A model generated the notes under the pieces. It was not told where the DNA came from, ran no database searches, and was given only the letters and a program-made list of their open reading frames with translations. Below, piece by piece: positions 25,717-34,803 of a stretch of 64,000 nt of DNA; within the stretch, counting starts at the first letter, position 1; each line of letters starts with the position of its first letter. The translations under genes and the position numbers were made by a program. Origin of the DNA: Mesorhizobium sp. (GTDB lineage Bacteria > Pseudomonadota > Alphaproteobacteria > Rhizobiales > Rhizobiaceae); contig SAQR01000004.1 of the NCBI GenBank assembly GCA_004020365.1, forward strand, positions 72,064-136,063, read 5' to 3'.

Positions 25717-26739
25717 ATGCACTACCGATCGATCTCCAACATGAATGATGCGATTGTCAGGAACCTTCACCGGTTGCCGCGCGACATCGACCTGGTAGTC
25801 GGGGTGCCGCGAAGCGGCATTCTCGCCGCCACCCTGCTCAGCCTGACGGCGAACATCCCGATGACCGACCTGGACAGTTTCCTGGCCGGAAAGATCTATA
25901 CTTCGGGCGTCACCAAACGCCGCGCCGCGCTCGACCGCCAGGCGACCGATATGCGCAAGGTCCTGGTGATCGATGACAGCGTCAGCGGCGGCGCTGCCAT
26001 GAGAGAGGCGCGCAGTCGGGTAGAGGCCGCCGGCATCAAGGCGGACTTCACCTTTGCCGCGGTGTTCGGCCTGCTGCCCCAACACGAGGAAACCGACATC
26101 GTCCTCGAGGTCGTGCCGCATCCAAGGATGTTCCAATGGAACTTCATGCACCACAAATTCCTCGCGCAATGCTGCGTCGACATTGACGGCGTGCTTTGCC
26201 TGGACCCGACCGAAGCAGAGAACGACGACGGCCCCGCCTATGAGAAATTCCTGGGCGAAGCGCTGCCCCTGTTTGGCCCGACCCGCAAGATCGGCTGGCT
26301 CGTCACCAGCCGGCTCGAGAAATACCGCTCGCTTACCGAAGCATGGCTGGCAAAGCACGGCATAGAATACGACAAGCTGATCATGCTTGACCTGCCGAGC
26401 AAGGCAGAACGGCAACGGCTTGGCGTGCATGGCAGTTTCAAAGCCGATTTCTACCGCAAATCCGATGCCATCCTGTTCATCGAAAGCGAGCACCAGCAGG
26501 CCCTCAAGATCGCCGAGCTTTCCGGCAAGCCGGTGCTGTGTGTGGAAACGCATCTGGTAATTTATCCCGACACGCTGTCACTTCCGGCACTTGGACAGGC
26601 GGCGCGCAACCTTCCCGGCAGGTTAAGACAGATCAGTTCGCCTGACGGGCGCAAGATGGCAATCAAGACCGTCGCGCGCACGCTGCTTGGCGAACGCGGT
26701 TACGAGACGCTCAAAAGCCGGGTCAAACGACCGGCTTGA
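25717..26739 (+). CDS. Phosphoribosyltransferase fused to a HAD-like phosphatase domain
   Basis: A 340-aa two-domain protein. Residues 1-150 form a type I PRTase: VVGVPRSGILAATL, then the PRPP loop KVLVIDDSVSGGAAM near residue 90. Residues 150-300 look like a HAD hydrolase: motif I CVDIDGVLCLDPTE with the catalytic Asp pair, motif II LVTSR, and a late acidic FIESE. PRPP transfer followed by dephosphorylation on one chain would attach an unphosphorylated ribosyl group to an acceptor. It sits downstream of the flippase and near a GMC dehydrogenase and a GT4 enzyme. I infer a role in a ribose-derived EPS sugar; the acceptor is unknown. Confidence 0.78.
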   Translation: MHYRSISNMNDAIVRNLHRLPRDIDLVVGVPRSGILAATLLSLTANIPMTDLDSFLAGKIYTSGVTKRRAALDRQATDMRKVLVIDDSVSGGAAMREARSRVEAAGIKADFTFAAVFGLLPQHEETDIVLEVVPHPRMFQWNFMHHKFLAQCCVDIDGVLCLDPTEAENDDGPAYEKFLGEALPLFGPTRKIGWLVTSRLEKYRSLTEAWLAKHGIEYDKLIMLDLPSKAERQRLGVHGSFKADFYRKSDAILFIESEHQQALKIAELSGKPVLCVETHLVIYPDTLSLPALGQAARNLPGRLRQISSPDGRKMAIKTVARTLLGERGYETLKSRVKRPA

Positions 26740-26760
26740 ACCTGGTTTCGGGACTTGAAG

Positions 26761-26867
26761 CGCGTCACGCGACGCGCGCCTTAAGGTTTGTTATGCAGTC
26801 GTTGTCGCAAAGCGGCTGCGCAGCCTCGGGTCAGGCCCGAGGGCATGCCTTTTGGGCGACATGCATT
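26761..26867 (+). repeat. Dispersed palindromic repeat, copy 2, with internal insertion
   Basis: Related to the element at 16031-16126: it shares the CGCGACGCG block, CGTTGTCGCAAAGCGGCTGCG and the closing GCGACATGCAT. About 25 bp are inserted in the middle and themselves form a hairpin, CCTCGGG (26824-26830) with CCCGAGG (26836-26842). It lies between the convergent PRTase and GT4 genes, and its end touches the GT4 stop codon. Confidence 0.7.
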
Positions 26868-27945
26868 AGGCGGCTTGCCGCGAAGGCTGTCGTGTCGCCC
26901 TCTCCAGCATCGAGAAGAAGGTCGCGAACTGACCCGCCGGATTGAGTTCCGGGCGCTCGGAGAATGCACGCGCCGCCGCTGAAAGCCGCCCATATTCCTG
27001 GCTGTCGGTCCACAGACGCCTGACCACTGCCACCCAGTCGGCGAGTGGGGCATCGTAATCCAGCACCACGCCACCGGAGCCGATCGCTTCGGGCAGGCCG
27101 CCACGACGCGAGCCGACGACTGGAATGCCGCTGCAATGGGCTTCCGACGCCACCCGGCCCCAGGCCTCTTCCCATTTGCTGGGAGCCAGCAGGATTTTCG
27201 TGCGGCCGTAGACCGTCTTCATGTCGTTGGTCCGGCTCTCCAGCGTGACGTTGCCGAGCGGCGCGATCGTCTGCTCGATCCGCGCCCGATGATCATCGTC
27301 AAGCTTCCAGCTTTCGACGAACAGGAATGGGATTTCAGAGCAGGCGGCGGCGATGCGCACCGCAAGCTCGAAACCTTTTTCCTCATACGGGTTGATCAGC
27401 GTGACAAACTCGCCTGTCGTCGGCGTGCGGTAGAGCGCGGGATTGATGGTCGGCGGTATAATTGTCGAATCGATATCGAATTTTGCCTTGTAGGTGCGCG
27501 CCGTGAATTCGGAATTGGCGATGTAGAGCGCCGAATGCAGCTCGCGCAGATCGCCGCCCAATTCGTGGAACTCGACATTCCTGAGATAGACGACCAGCGG
27601 CACGCCTTCGGCCTGCAGCGCCTTGCCGATCGGAACCGACTTGTGGCACTGGACCACGGCGACATCCGGCCTCAGCTTTTCGACGGCAAAACCCGCCGCC
27701 TCCCAGGGAAACCAGGCGCGCACGACCGGATAGCCCGGAAAGCTGTCGATGACAGCGCGCTGCCTCAAAAGCTTCATCTTGGCGCGCGCCTTGTAGCCGA
27801 AGACACCCTGGCCGAACAGGGCGGCGAGCACCGAAGCCTCATGCCCGCGCTCGAGCAACTGTTCGGCAAGATGATGGGTGCTGGACTGGACACCGCCGCT
27901 GAACTGGGGCGTGTAACCGTTACCGCCTGCAAAAAGCACTTTCAT
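26866..27945 (-). CDS. Glycosyltransferase family 4
   Basis: A 359-aa GT-B glycosyltransferase from the ATG at 27945 (MKVLFAGGNGYTPQFSGGVQ), with AAGGAGCC as ribosome site. The acceptor domain shows GGVQSSTHHLAEQLLERGHE; the donor domain shows TLINPYEEKGFELAVRIAAA, LLAPSKWEEAWGRVASEA and SGIPVVGSRRGGLPEAIG with the conserved E-X7-E-like pair. No such enzyme is part of the classical S. meliloti exo set. Its neighbours (PRTase-HAD, GMC dehydrogenase) suggest transfer of a non-standard sugar in the EPS unit. Donor and linkage cannot be read from the sequence. Confidence 0.85.
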   Translation of the reverse strand: MKVLFAGGNGYTPQFSGGVQSSTHHLAEQLLERGHEASVLAALFGQGVFGYKARAKMKLLRQRAVIDSFPGYPVVRAWFPWEAAGFAVEKLRPDVAVVQCHKSVPIGKALQAEGVPLVVYLRNVEFHELGGDLRELHSALYIANSEFTARTYKAKFDIDSTIIPPTINPALYRTPTTGEFVTLINPYEEKGFELAVRIAAACSEIPFLFVESWKLDDDHRARIEQTIAPLGNVTLESRTNDMKTVYGRTKILLAPSKWEEAWGRVASEAHCSGIPVVGSRRGGLPEAIGSGGVVLDYDAPLADWVAVVRRLWTDSQEYGRLSAAARAFSERPELNPAGQFATFFSMLERATRQPSRQAA

Positions 27946-28025
27946 GGTTTCGGCTCCTTGTCGCATTCTCAAGTTTACTGGCAATGCCGCATGGCTTATT
28001 TACGGATGCTGGCTTGCCACCCGCT

Positions 28026-28475
28026 TCAAGCATCCTGCTGCGTCTCTAAATTGGCGAACGGATTGGTGCATGGCTGCCATCCGGTGAACCGGACCGGGTC
28101 GGCTGGCGAACTGCGCCGGGCGTAGTCGGTCAGCATATGGAACTCGGCAATGACCCAGCGGTCGAAATGTCTCAGATCCTGTTTTTTCTGTTCGGGCAGA
28201 AACCGGCGGGCGGCGCCCAATTTCAGCGCCTCAAGCAGAGTGACGGCATCGCCCAGCTTTGTGTTCGGAAATATCCAGGGGTTCCGCCTCTGAAATTCCA
28301 GGACGAACTGCTGCAAATGCTCGATGCGCATGTTCAGCCTGCCGAAATATCTTTCGAGCGTGACGCGCACCAGGTCCTCGTCCGAAAGCGAGGAAACAGT
28401 GGCGTAGGCGATGCCGGTCGAAGCAACTCCGCCAGCCATGATGGCCAGTGCCGCGCGTCGCGAAACCTTGATCAT
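28026..28475 (-). CDS. Small Tat-signal subunit of a GMC-type dehydrogenase
   Basis: A 149-aa protein with an N-terminal twin-arginine signal (SRRAALAIMAGGVASTGIAYA). The rest is helical and resembles, in size and arrangement, the small (gamma) subunits that accompany membrane-bound FAD sugar dehydrogenases such as gluconate, sorbitol and glucose dehydrogenases. In those systems the small subunit carries the export signal for the signal-less flavoprotein. The start codon overlaps the stop of the GMC gene before it (ATGA at 28472-28475), so the two are made together. Family assignment is by context as much as by sequence. Confidence 0.7.
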   Translation of the reverse strand: MIKVSRRAALAIMAGGVASTGIAYATVSSLSDEDLVRVTLERYFGRLNMRIEHLQQFVLEFQRRNPWIFPNTKLGDAVTLLEALKLGAARRFLPEQKKQDLRHFDRWVIAEFHMLTDYARRSSPADPVRFTGWQPCTNPFANLETQQDA

Positions 28476-29932
28476 CCGGCCATTTCCTTTCCTGCTATCC
28501 GGCTCGCCGCCCGCAGGGAGAGGGCTGCCGCCGTCAGGCTCGGGTTGGCGCAGGAGCAGCTTGGATATGTGCTCGAGCCGACGACAACCAGGTTCCTGAG
28601 CTGATGGTGGATCATGTCCCGATCGATGACCGAATCCGCCGGGCTCGAGCCCATCCGCAACGTGCCCTGGACATGCGACTCGGTGCGCCGGATGCCGCGA
28701 TCGAAGATCTCTTCGACCGGCAGCGGCGCCAGAAGCGCCGCCAATTTCTGCTTTGCCCGCGCCATGCCGTTGACGGCATAGTCGGATGCTCCCGCGAAAC
28801 TGACGAAGGCGTTTTCATCCTCGTCGAGAATCACGAGATTTTCCGGGTCGAGCAGGTCTTCGGTAACAATGATGAGGGGAAGCGTCTGACGGACACGTCC
28901 CTTTTCGGGTCGCATCCCGTGCGGCCAGCGGTTTTCGAAATAGACCAGCGCCGCCGCATGGTCTGATCTGTGAGCACCGTCATAAAGGCCGAAATTCAAG
29001 CCGGTGGTGATGGTGCTTCCGTCGAAATTGTCGACACCGTCGAGATAGGCTTCGAAGTTCCATCCGTAGGATTCGTGCAGGCCGCGGCCGACGAATTCGC
29101 CCGACAGGCCGGAGCGCAACATGATCGCGGGGCTCTGGATGGCATTGGCGCCCAGAATGAAAAGATCGCCGCTGACCGAATATTCCTTGCCCTCATGCAC
29201 GAATGCGACCGAACGGACCGAACCGCCGATATGGTCGAGCCGGCGCACTTCAGCGCCAAGGCAGACCGAAACGTCGGGATGCTCGAAGACGTGCATCAAG
29301 CCATTGTTGGCGGTGAATTTGGCATCGACCGGGCATAATCCGCATCGCAAGTTGGCGCAGCACGAAGACCGCTGCGCGGTCGGCACGCGCGCCCGGGCTG
29401 TCGGCATGACAAAATGCTGGTCCGGCTGCGCCGCTTTCATCATCCGGTCCGGCGTCGACATGTGATGCGGTGGCTGGGGAAATGGCCTGGAACGCGGCAT
29501 CATCGCCGCCATGTCGGGGTCGCCTGAAATCGACATGACGTCCTCTGCATCGCAGTAGAACGGCTCGAGCTCGTCATAGCTGATCGGCCAATCGTTACCG
29601 ACGCCGTAGAGGCTTTTCAGCCTGAAGTCGTTCGGATGGAAGCGCGGCGTCTGCGCGAACCAGCAATTCGTTCCGCCACCCAATCCGATGGTATAGTTCC
29701 ACGGCTTGTCAGAGTTGGTCTTGTAGGTAGTCTCGTCCTCGATGTCGGTGTTGACGTTCTGCTCGAGCTGCCATTCATGCGTGTTGTGCCGGCCCCATTC
29801 CAGAACCAGAATGCGTGCCTTTCGCTGCTTGGCGAACGCATGCAGGAAGAAGGCCGAACCGAAACCGGAACCGACAGCGACAAGATCGAAATGCTCGTTG
29901 GCGATCTGTTCCGGCCTGATGCCCAGCACCAT
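28472..29932 (-). CDS. GMC-family FAD-dependent dehydrogenase
   Basis: Oxidises an alcohol or sugar hydroxyl using FAD; 486 aa. Dinucleotide fold FDLVAVGSGFGSAFFLHAF at the N-terminus, GLGGGTNCWFAQTPRF, FILGANAIQSPAIMLRSGL (GMC signature 2) and the C-terminal MGSSPADSVIDRD/VVVGSSTYPSCSCANPSLT region. A cysteine cluster SCCANLRCGLCPV recalls the iron-sulfur motif of FAD glucose dehydrogenase catalytic subunits. It has no signal peptide, so it probably leaves the cell together with the Tat subunit encoded next. In this EPS locus it is a candidate to oxidise a ribosyl residue to riburonate (inference). Confidence 0.83.
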   Translation of the reverse strand: MVLGIRPEQIANEHFDLVAVGSGFGSAFFLHAFAKQRKARILVLEWGRHNTHEWQLEQNVNTDIEDETTYKTNSDKPWNYTIGLGGGTNCWFAQTPRFHPNDFRLKSLYGVGNDWPISYDELEPFYCDAEDVMSISGDPDMAAMMPRSRPFPQPPHHMSTPDRMMKAAQPDQHFVMPTARARVPTAQRSSCCANLRCGLCPVDAKFTANNGLMHVFEHPDVSVCLGAEVRRLDHIGGSVRSVAFVHEGKEYSVSGDLFILGANAIQSPAIMLRSGLSGEFVGRGLHESYGWNFEAYLDGVDNFDGSTITTGLNFGLYDGAHRSDHAAALVYFENRWPHGMRPEKGRVRQTLPLIIVTEDLLDPENLVILDEDENAFVSFAGASDYAVNGMARAKQKLAALLAPLPVEEIFDRGIRRTESHVQGTLRMGSSPADSVIDRDMIHHQLRNLVVVGSSTYPSCSCANPSLTAAALSLRAASRIAGKEMAG

Positions 29933-30023
29933 CAGAGAAGACCCCTTGTTGACACGAGCGCGTTCATCGAAGCCTTCGCGACCATCCCTAATGTCCTAGC
30001 CGGCCGGCCTGTCCCGCATGGTC

Positions 30024-31355
30024 TCACGCCGCCATCCTGCCGATCGAGTGATATTCGATGCCGTAGCGAGTGATGACCTTGGGATCGTAGAGGTTTCGGC
30101 CGTCGAAGATGATCGGCGTGGACAGCGCATCCTTGATCGCGTCGAACGACGGCGCCTGGAAGGTCTTCCAGTCGGTGGCGATCATGAGCGCATCGGCGCC
30201 ACGCAGCGCTGCCTCCTTGGTTCCACACAAGAGCAGATCCTCGCGCAGTCCGTAGATGGCCTGGCACTCCTGCATCGCCTCGGGGTCGTAGGCCTGGACT
30301 TTGGCGCCGGCCTTCCAGAGCGCTTCCATCAAGACACGCGCCGGCGCCTCGCGCATGTCGTCGGTATTGGGCTTGAAAGCCAGGCCCCACAGCGCAAACG
30401 TCTTGCCCTTCAGATTGCCCTTGAAAGAGCGGTTCACCTTATCGAACAGGACCGACTTCTGTTCGTTGTTGCGATCCTCGACGGCGCGCAGCAGCTTGGC
30501 ATCGAATTTGACGCCTTCGGCGGTCTTAATCAGGGCGCGCACATCCTTGGGGAAGCACGAGCCGCCATAACCGAGGCCCGGATAGATGAAGTGGTAGCCG
30601 ATGCGCGGATCGCTGCCGATGCCCTTGCGGACCTCCTCGATGTCGGCGCCGAGTTCCTCGGCCAGATTGGCCATTTCGTTCATGAAGCTGATCTTGGTCG
30701 CCAGCATGCAATTGGCGGCGTATTTGGTGAACTCGGCGCTGCGCACATCCATCACGATCATCTTCTCGTGGTTGCGGTTGAATGGAGCGTAAAGCTCGCG
30801 CAGCACCGCCTCGGTGTCCTCGCTGCCGGTGCCGACGATGATGCGGTCGGGCTTCATGCAGTCGGCCACCGCGGAGCCTTCCTTGAGGAATTCCGGATTG
30901 GAGGCGACGTCGAAAGTCAGATCCTCGCGGCCCCGCGCCTTCAGCGTCGCGGCGATCCTGGCCTTTATCTTTTCGCAGGTGCCGACCGGCACGGTCGACT
31001 TGCCGACGACGATCTTGGGCGTCGCCATCTCCCGGCCGATGGCCTCGGCAACGGCCAGCACATATTTGAGGTCGGCCGAACCATCCTCGCCCGGAGGCGT
31101 GCCGACAGCGATCATCTGGATCTGGCCATGCTTGACGGCGGCTGCGGCGTCGGTGGTGAACTTGATGCGCCCGGCCGCATGGTTCTCCTTGACGAGGTTT
31201 TCGAGCCCGGGCTCGAAAATCGGGATGAGGCCCTGATTGAGCCGCTCCACCTTTTTCGCGTCAATGTCGACGCATACTACCTGATGGCCGACTTCGGCAA
31301 GCACCGCCGCCTGCACCAGACCGACATAGCCGATTCCAAAGACCGTCAAATTCAT
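30024..31355 (-). CDS. ugd: UDP-glucose 6-dehydrogenase
   Basis: Converts UDP-glucose to UDP-glucuronate with two NAD+. 443 aa, full length. N-terminal Rossmann motif [20 protein letters not shown], catalytic lysine/cysteine regions [19 protein letters not shown] and [17 protein letters not shown], and C-terminal [22 protein letters not shown]. It supplies the glucuronic acid found in mesorhizobial EPS; S. meliloti succinoglycan instead lacks uronic acid in its backbone. It lies between the GMC dehydrogenase and exoK, all on the minus strand. The gene is called ugd or rkpK in relatives. Confidence 0.93.
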   Translation of the reverse strand: MNLTVFGIGYVGLVQAAVLAEVGHQVVCVDIDAKKVERLNQGLIPIFEPGLENLVKENHAAGRIKFTTDAAAAVKHGQIQMIAVGTPPGEDGSADLKYVLAVAEAIGREMATPKIVVGKSTVPVGTCEKIKARIAATLKARGREDLTFDVASNPEFLKEGSAVADCMKPDRIIVGTGSEDTEAVLRELYAPFNRNHEKMIVMDVRSAEFTKYAANCMLATKISFMNEMANLAEELGADIEEVRKGIGSDPRIGYHFIYPGLGYGGSCFPKDVRALIKTAEGVKFDAKLLRAVEDRNNEQKSVLFDKVNRSFKGNLKGKTFALWGLAFKPNTDDMREAPARVLMEALWKAGAKVQAYDPEAMQECQAIYGLREDLLLCGTKEAALRGADALMIATDWKTFQAPSFDAIKDALSTPIIFDGRNLYDPKVITRYGIEYHSIGRMAA

Positions 31356-31416
31356 GTGATTTCATTCCTGTTCAAGACTTCGGAGCGCTTTCGGCCCGGC
31401 CGGTTCAGATTGGTCG

Positions 31417-32286
31417 TTACTTAATGCTGCATGCCACCGATTCCGGGAACTGGCATGGCTGGCCGAGCGCCGTGAATGCGACGCGATCCACTTGCAAGGC
31501 AAGCTTGCGACCCGGATCCGAAAACGGGCCCAGCCATTCCCTCATCGTGTCGCTGCCCCAGAGGCTAAAAAATATCTTTTGCGCATGGCTGGGCAGCTTT
31601 GCCGGATCGGTGATCGTGTTCACCAGCTCGCCATTGACGTACCAGCGCAGCCGGTCCTTCTCCCAGACGAAGGCGTAATCGTTAAAAGCCTTGTCGGTGC
31701 CGCCAGCTACATCCACCACTTTCTCGTTATTGCCCTTGCCGGCGATGTAGGCGTTGACCTGCACTTTGGAGGTGTCCTTGGTCAGCACCTCGAAGTCGAT
31801 TTCATCCCACGGCTGCTTATCGGTGGGGCCGATGTAGGTGAAGAAGGAGGCGTTGATGCCAGAGCCCGAATCGGTTTTCATCCGCGCCTCATAGGTGCCA
31901 TAGCCGAAGCGCTGCTTGGATTGGACCTCGCCGCAGGCAAAATCGCGATCCTTCAGCTTCTGCTTTTCGAAACCGAGCGTCAGCATGCCATTGGAAAGCT
32001 TGACCTGTTTTTTGGACCAGATGCAGTTCTGATACTTGCCGTTCGCCCAGCCGTCGGCAATGTACCAACGCGCCCGGTCGAAGCTATTGAAATCATCGAC
32101 GAACGATGGCGCAGTCGGGATGTCCTGCGAACGGGAAGGGGTCGGGCCTGCAACCAGGCAGCCGAGTGCGACCAGCAGAAACGCTCCGCCCGAACATAGC
32201 TGCCTCAGTTTCCCTTGCCTCATCAAGTGCGTGAACGGCCGGTCGCCGGTTGCTGGGGTGGACGTGCTTTTCGAATCCGCGTTCAT
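31417..32286 (-). CDS. exoK: Secreted glycoside hydrolase family 16 glucanase (ExoK-like)
   Basis: Endo-beta-1,3-1,4-glucanase that trims nascent EPS into shorter chains. 289 aa: a long cytoplasmic-looking leader, then a hydrophobic signal (SGGAFLLVALGCLVAG) and the mature GH16 domain from about residue 60. The catalytic motif is DEIDFEVL (E-I-D-F-E, about residues 168-174); FGYGTYEARMK and the late FSLWGSD are family landmarks. The start is uncertain: a later ATG just before the hydrophobic segment would give a more normal signal peptide. It lies 61 bp upstream of ugd's start codon, in the same direction. Confidence 0.9.
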   Translation of the reverse strand: MNADSKSTSTPATGDRPFTHLMRQGKLRQLCSGGAFLLVALGCLVAGPTPSRSQDIPTAPSFVDDFNSFDRARWYIADGWANGKYQNCIWSKKQVKLSNGMLTLGFEKQKLKDRDFACGEVQSKQRFGYGTYEARMKTDSGSGINASFFTYIGPTDKQPWDEIDFEVLTKDTSKVQVNAYIAGKGNNEKVVDVAGGTDKAFNDYAFVWEKDRLRWYVNGELVNTITDPAKLPSHAQKIFFSLWGSDTMREWLGPFSDPGRKLALQVDRVAFTALGQPCQFPESVACSIK

Positions 32287-32416
32287 ACCAAACTTACCTT
32301 GTGCTGTGCGCCCCGCAACCCAAAGTCGATGTTCAAAACCATGACGAAACGAGATGATCTTGACCTTCTGCCGCTAGCTTCCCCGGTTGCCTGCTTCACC
32401 CAGGATCTTTGAAATT

Positions 32417-32815
32417 TCACCCCGTGTCGGCGGCCGGGTTGGCGAAATCAGCCTTGGTGGTCGAGCTAGGCTGGGCGCTTTCGTCGAAGATGGCATCCAG
32501 CGAATGCCGGAGACCCTTCATCAATTCGTTTTGGCGGGCGAGCGCAGCGATGCGCCGCTCGTAATTCAGGATCGACTTCGTCAGTTCGCTGACCTCGGAG
32601 GATCTGCTGGAGGAGGCCGCGCCATTTTCCATCGCCTCGACCAGGAAGGCGGCGTTGGTGGCCTTTGTCCGGTAGCGATTTTCAAGCCCGTTTTTCTCCG
32701 CCTCGATCTCGGCTGCGATCTGGTCAAGCAGCTTTGCCAGGCGGTCAAGGCGCGAGATATCGGTCTGCCTGTCTCGAGCCGGATCCCTTGATCTGAAGCC
32801 AAATATCGAGGCCAT
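32417..32815 (-). CDS. Hypothetical coiled-coil protein
   Basis: A 132-aa soluble protein I cannot assign. It is mainly helical and charged (ISRLDRLAKLLDQIAAEIEA, SILNYERRIAALARQNELMK), so a coiled coil is likely from residues 20 to 115; the tail is rich in Ser, Thr and Ala. It lies between exoK and the ExoU-like gene on the same strand. A TTGCTGCACCGCAACAT element at 32946-32962 sits upstream and is shared with other genes in this EPS locus. Codon use looks like its neighbours, so I keep it as a probable real gene. Confidence 0.6.
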   Translation of the reverse strand: MASIFGFRSRDPARDRQTDISRLDRLAKLLDQIAAEIEAEKNGLENRYRTKATNAAFLVEAMENGAASSSRSSEVSELTKSILNYERRIAALARQNELMKGLRHSLDAIFDESAQPSSTTKADFANPAADTG

Positions 32816-33080
32816 GCGCTCAGTTTCCTGTCATAGCCGGCCTAAGCTATCCCTTGTGCCCGGCCGGGCCAAAAAAGTTCTTGTCGCATCGTCCAGCGCC
32901 TCTGACAGGCGGACATTTTCGGCTGATTCAAACAGCCAATCAAAATTGCTGCACCGCAACATACATGCCATCCCCAAAGCGAGTAGGCAACCACCTAGTG
33001 CGGCGAATCGGAAATTCGCATCGCTTTGAGGCAGGGGCAGGGCCTGTTGACATGATCGGCATGGCGCCGGCGGGACCAGC

Positions 33081-34091
33081 TCAAGCCTCGCCGACCGGGC
33101 TGGTTGCCATGAGAAAGCGCCGCGGCGGCACAGGCTGTTTCGAGCCAAAGCCGGCGCGGCGAAACAGCGCATCCAGCTTGTCGGCGGCCACGCCGCGAAC
33201 GATGGGGATGAGATTGGATTGGCTGGCCAGGGCGTAGGCCGCAGCCGCTGTCAGCCCTTTCTCGTTCTTCACGTCGAGGAAGTTTCGCAACCGATATTTG
33301 TCGCGCACCTGCCGTTCGTGCTTTCTGAGCACGGCCTTGGAGCCTTCCGGCAAACTGTCGATCGCCAGCAGCGCCAGATCCGCGTCGGCCAGACGCTTAA
33401 GATCCTGCGTCTTGTGCTGGCCGCTCAGCGAATCCGCGCGAACGATCGCGCCGTAGCCGCAGGACCTGATGACCTTGAAGCGCGCCCCGCAAGCAACCGC
33501 GCGCGCGTAAAGTTCATAGTCTTCGCCCAGCCGCAGGTTTTCGTCATAGCGCAGCCCATGCCGGTCCAGAAAAGCGCGGCTGATCACCGGCTTGAGGAAA
33601 CCCAACTCACCTCTCTGCACACGACGACTGGAGATGTTGCCTTCGATGAAGCGCTCGAAATCGAGAAATTCCGGATCGGCCGAAAACCGCGGAGCGGTGA
33701 TTTTCGAAACGTCGGTCGCCGCATCGTCCCTGATCATCATGATGTTGTCGGCAGCGAAATCCCAATCGGCGCTGGCGAACAACTCGCGAAATCTGCCCTC
33801 GAGAAAAAAATCGTCGGCGTCCAGAATGCTGATGAACGGCGATTTGGAGCTGGCGATCGCGGCGTTGCGGGCGGAGGAAGGACCGCCGTTGACGTCGAGC
33901 CGGATAACGGAAAGCCTGCCGCTGCCATCGTCGGCGGCCCGAGCGACTTTCGCGGTGTCGTCGGTGGAGGCGTCATCGACGACGACGACTTCGGCCACCT
34001 CCGGCTCGCGCAAGGCCGATGCTATGGCAACCGCAATTGTCCGCGCCGCGTTGCGGGCGGCGATGATCACGCAGACTTCCGGTTCTGTCAT
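33081..34091 (-). CDS. exoU: Glycosyltransferase family 2, ExoU-like
   Basis: ExoU adds the sixth sugar (beta-1,6-glucose) to the succinoglycan unit; in M. loti R7A exoU mutants make truncated EPS that blocks infection. 336 aa from the ATG at 34091 (MTEPEVCVIIAARNAARTIA). Motifs: VVVVDDASTDDTAKV, NGGPSSARNAAIASSK, SILDADDFFLEGRF and GEDYELYARAVACG. It shares its layout with the ExoO-like protein at 19889-20857, as ExoO and ExoU do in S. meliloti. The frame continues to 34280 without a better start. ExoU versus a second ExoO cannot be settled without an alignment. Confidence 0.8.
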   Translation of the reverse strand: MTEPEVCVIIAARNAARTIAVAIASALREPEVAEVVVVDDASTDDTAKVARAADDGSGRLSVIRLDVNGGPSSARNAAIASSKSPFISILDADDFFLEGRFRELFASADWDFAADNIMMIRDDAATDVSKITAPRFSADPEFLDFERFIEGNISSRRVQRGELGFLKPVISRAFLDRHGLRYDENLRLGEDYELYARAVACGARFKVIRSCGYGAIVRADSLSGQHKTQDLKRLADADLALLAIDSLPEGSKAVLRKHERQVRDKYRLRNFLDVKNEKGLTAAAAYALASQSNLIPIVRGVAADKLDALFRRAGFGSKQPVPPRRFLMATSPVGEA

Positions 34092-34530
34092 CAATTCGCC
34101 TCTCGACTGCACAGCTAGCTCCGATTCCTCGCCCTTCCCCGTTTGAATGTCCAATGCAGCTCTCGTTCTCAACGACTGTCGTCTGTTTGAAAAAGCGTCA
34201 GCGGCGCTTATGCTGCAGGTGCGAAGCAAAGCATCGTCAAAATCATTCGTCCCGTCCAGTCTTTCCTTTCCGTGTCGCATCGGCGCAATCTATGGGCGAT
34301 GAAATGCCAGCGGATAGACGGGCCGCTTCGCACACCGTCGCTGCCCATTCTGGATGGAGCCGTCAGCGCACTCGAATCGCTGATCATCAGGTCGATCGAC
34401 AGAGTTTAGGTAATATTAGGGGCTGAATCAGAGAATCCGAGGCTGCAGGAAAAATCCGCAAGTCGGTTGCCCAGGATGTTGTCGGGCGAGCAGTCCGCCA
34501 GGGACTTGGCCGACGCACCCTGGCGTCAGG
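34092..34530. other. 439-bp gap, no gene supported
   Basis: Between the start of the ExoU-like gene and the 3' end of exoX. A 90-codon plus-strand frame at 34154-34426 has no ribosome site and an unremarkable, Arg/Ser-rich translation. I see no terminator or clear promoter. Confidence 0.6.
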
Positions 34531-34803
34531 TCAGTGGAGGCTTCTCCTGGCACTGAACTTCTCGCCATCGGCCGCTTCGGTCGAACTCAGCTTTCGTTCG
34601 GCGTCGCGAATCTTATCAGCCGACGTCGAGGTATTTCTGGCAACCATGACAAATACGAGCAGAAAGTAGCCCAGTTGAATGACAATGGCGCAGGTTATGG
34701 CGCGAAAAAGCGTTGTGCCTAGCGAAGCGCCTTCGAGATAAGACCAGGCGACCACGATCGCCAGCGCGAAGATCATGCCAATAATGAATTTTGGTAGCGA
34801 CAT
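34531..34803 (-). CDS. exoX: ExoX/SyrA-type exopolysaccharide production repressor
   Basis: A 90-aa membrane protein from the ATG at 34803 (MSLPKFIIGMIFALAIVVAW), with two hydrophobic segments separated by SYLEGASLGTTLFRA and the second reading CAIVIQLGYFLLVFVMVA. The CAxxxQLGYF pattern and two-helix plan match the small ExoX/SyrA family, which inhibits EPS synthesis post-translationally, probably by acting on ExoY. In S. meliloti exoX lies next to exoY; here it is divergent from exoY across a 604-bp gap. The frame upstream to 34872 adds residues without a membrane segment and is not used. Confidence 0.75.
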   Translation of the reverse strand: MSLPKFIIGMIFALAIVVAWSYLEGASLGTTLFRAITCAIVIQLGYFLLVFVMVARNTSTSADKIRDAERKLSSTEAADGEKFSARRSLH

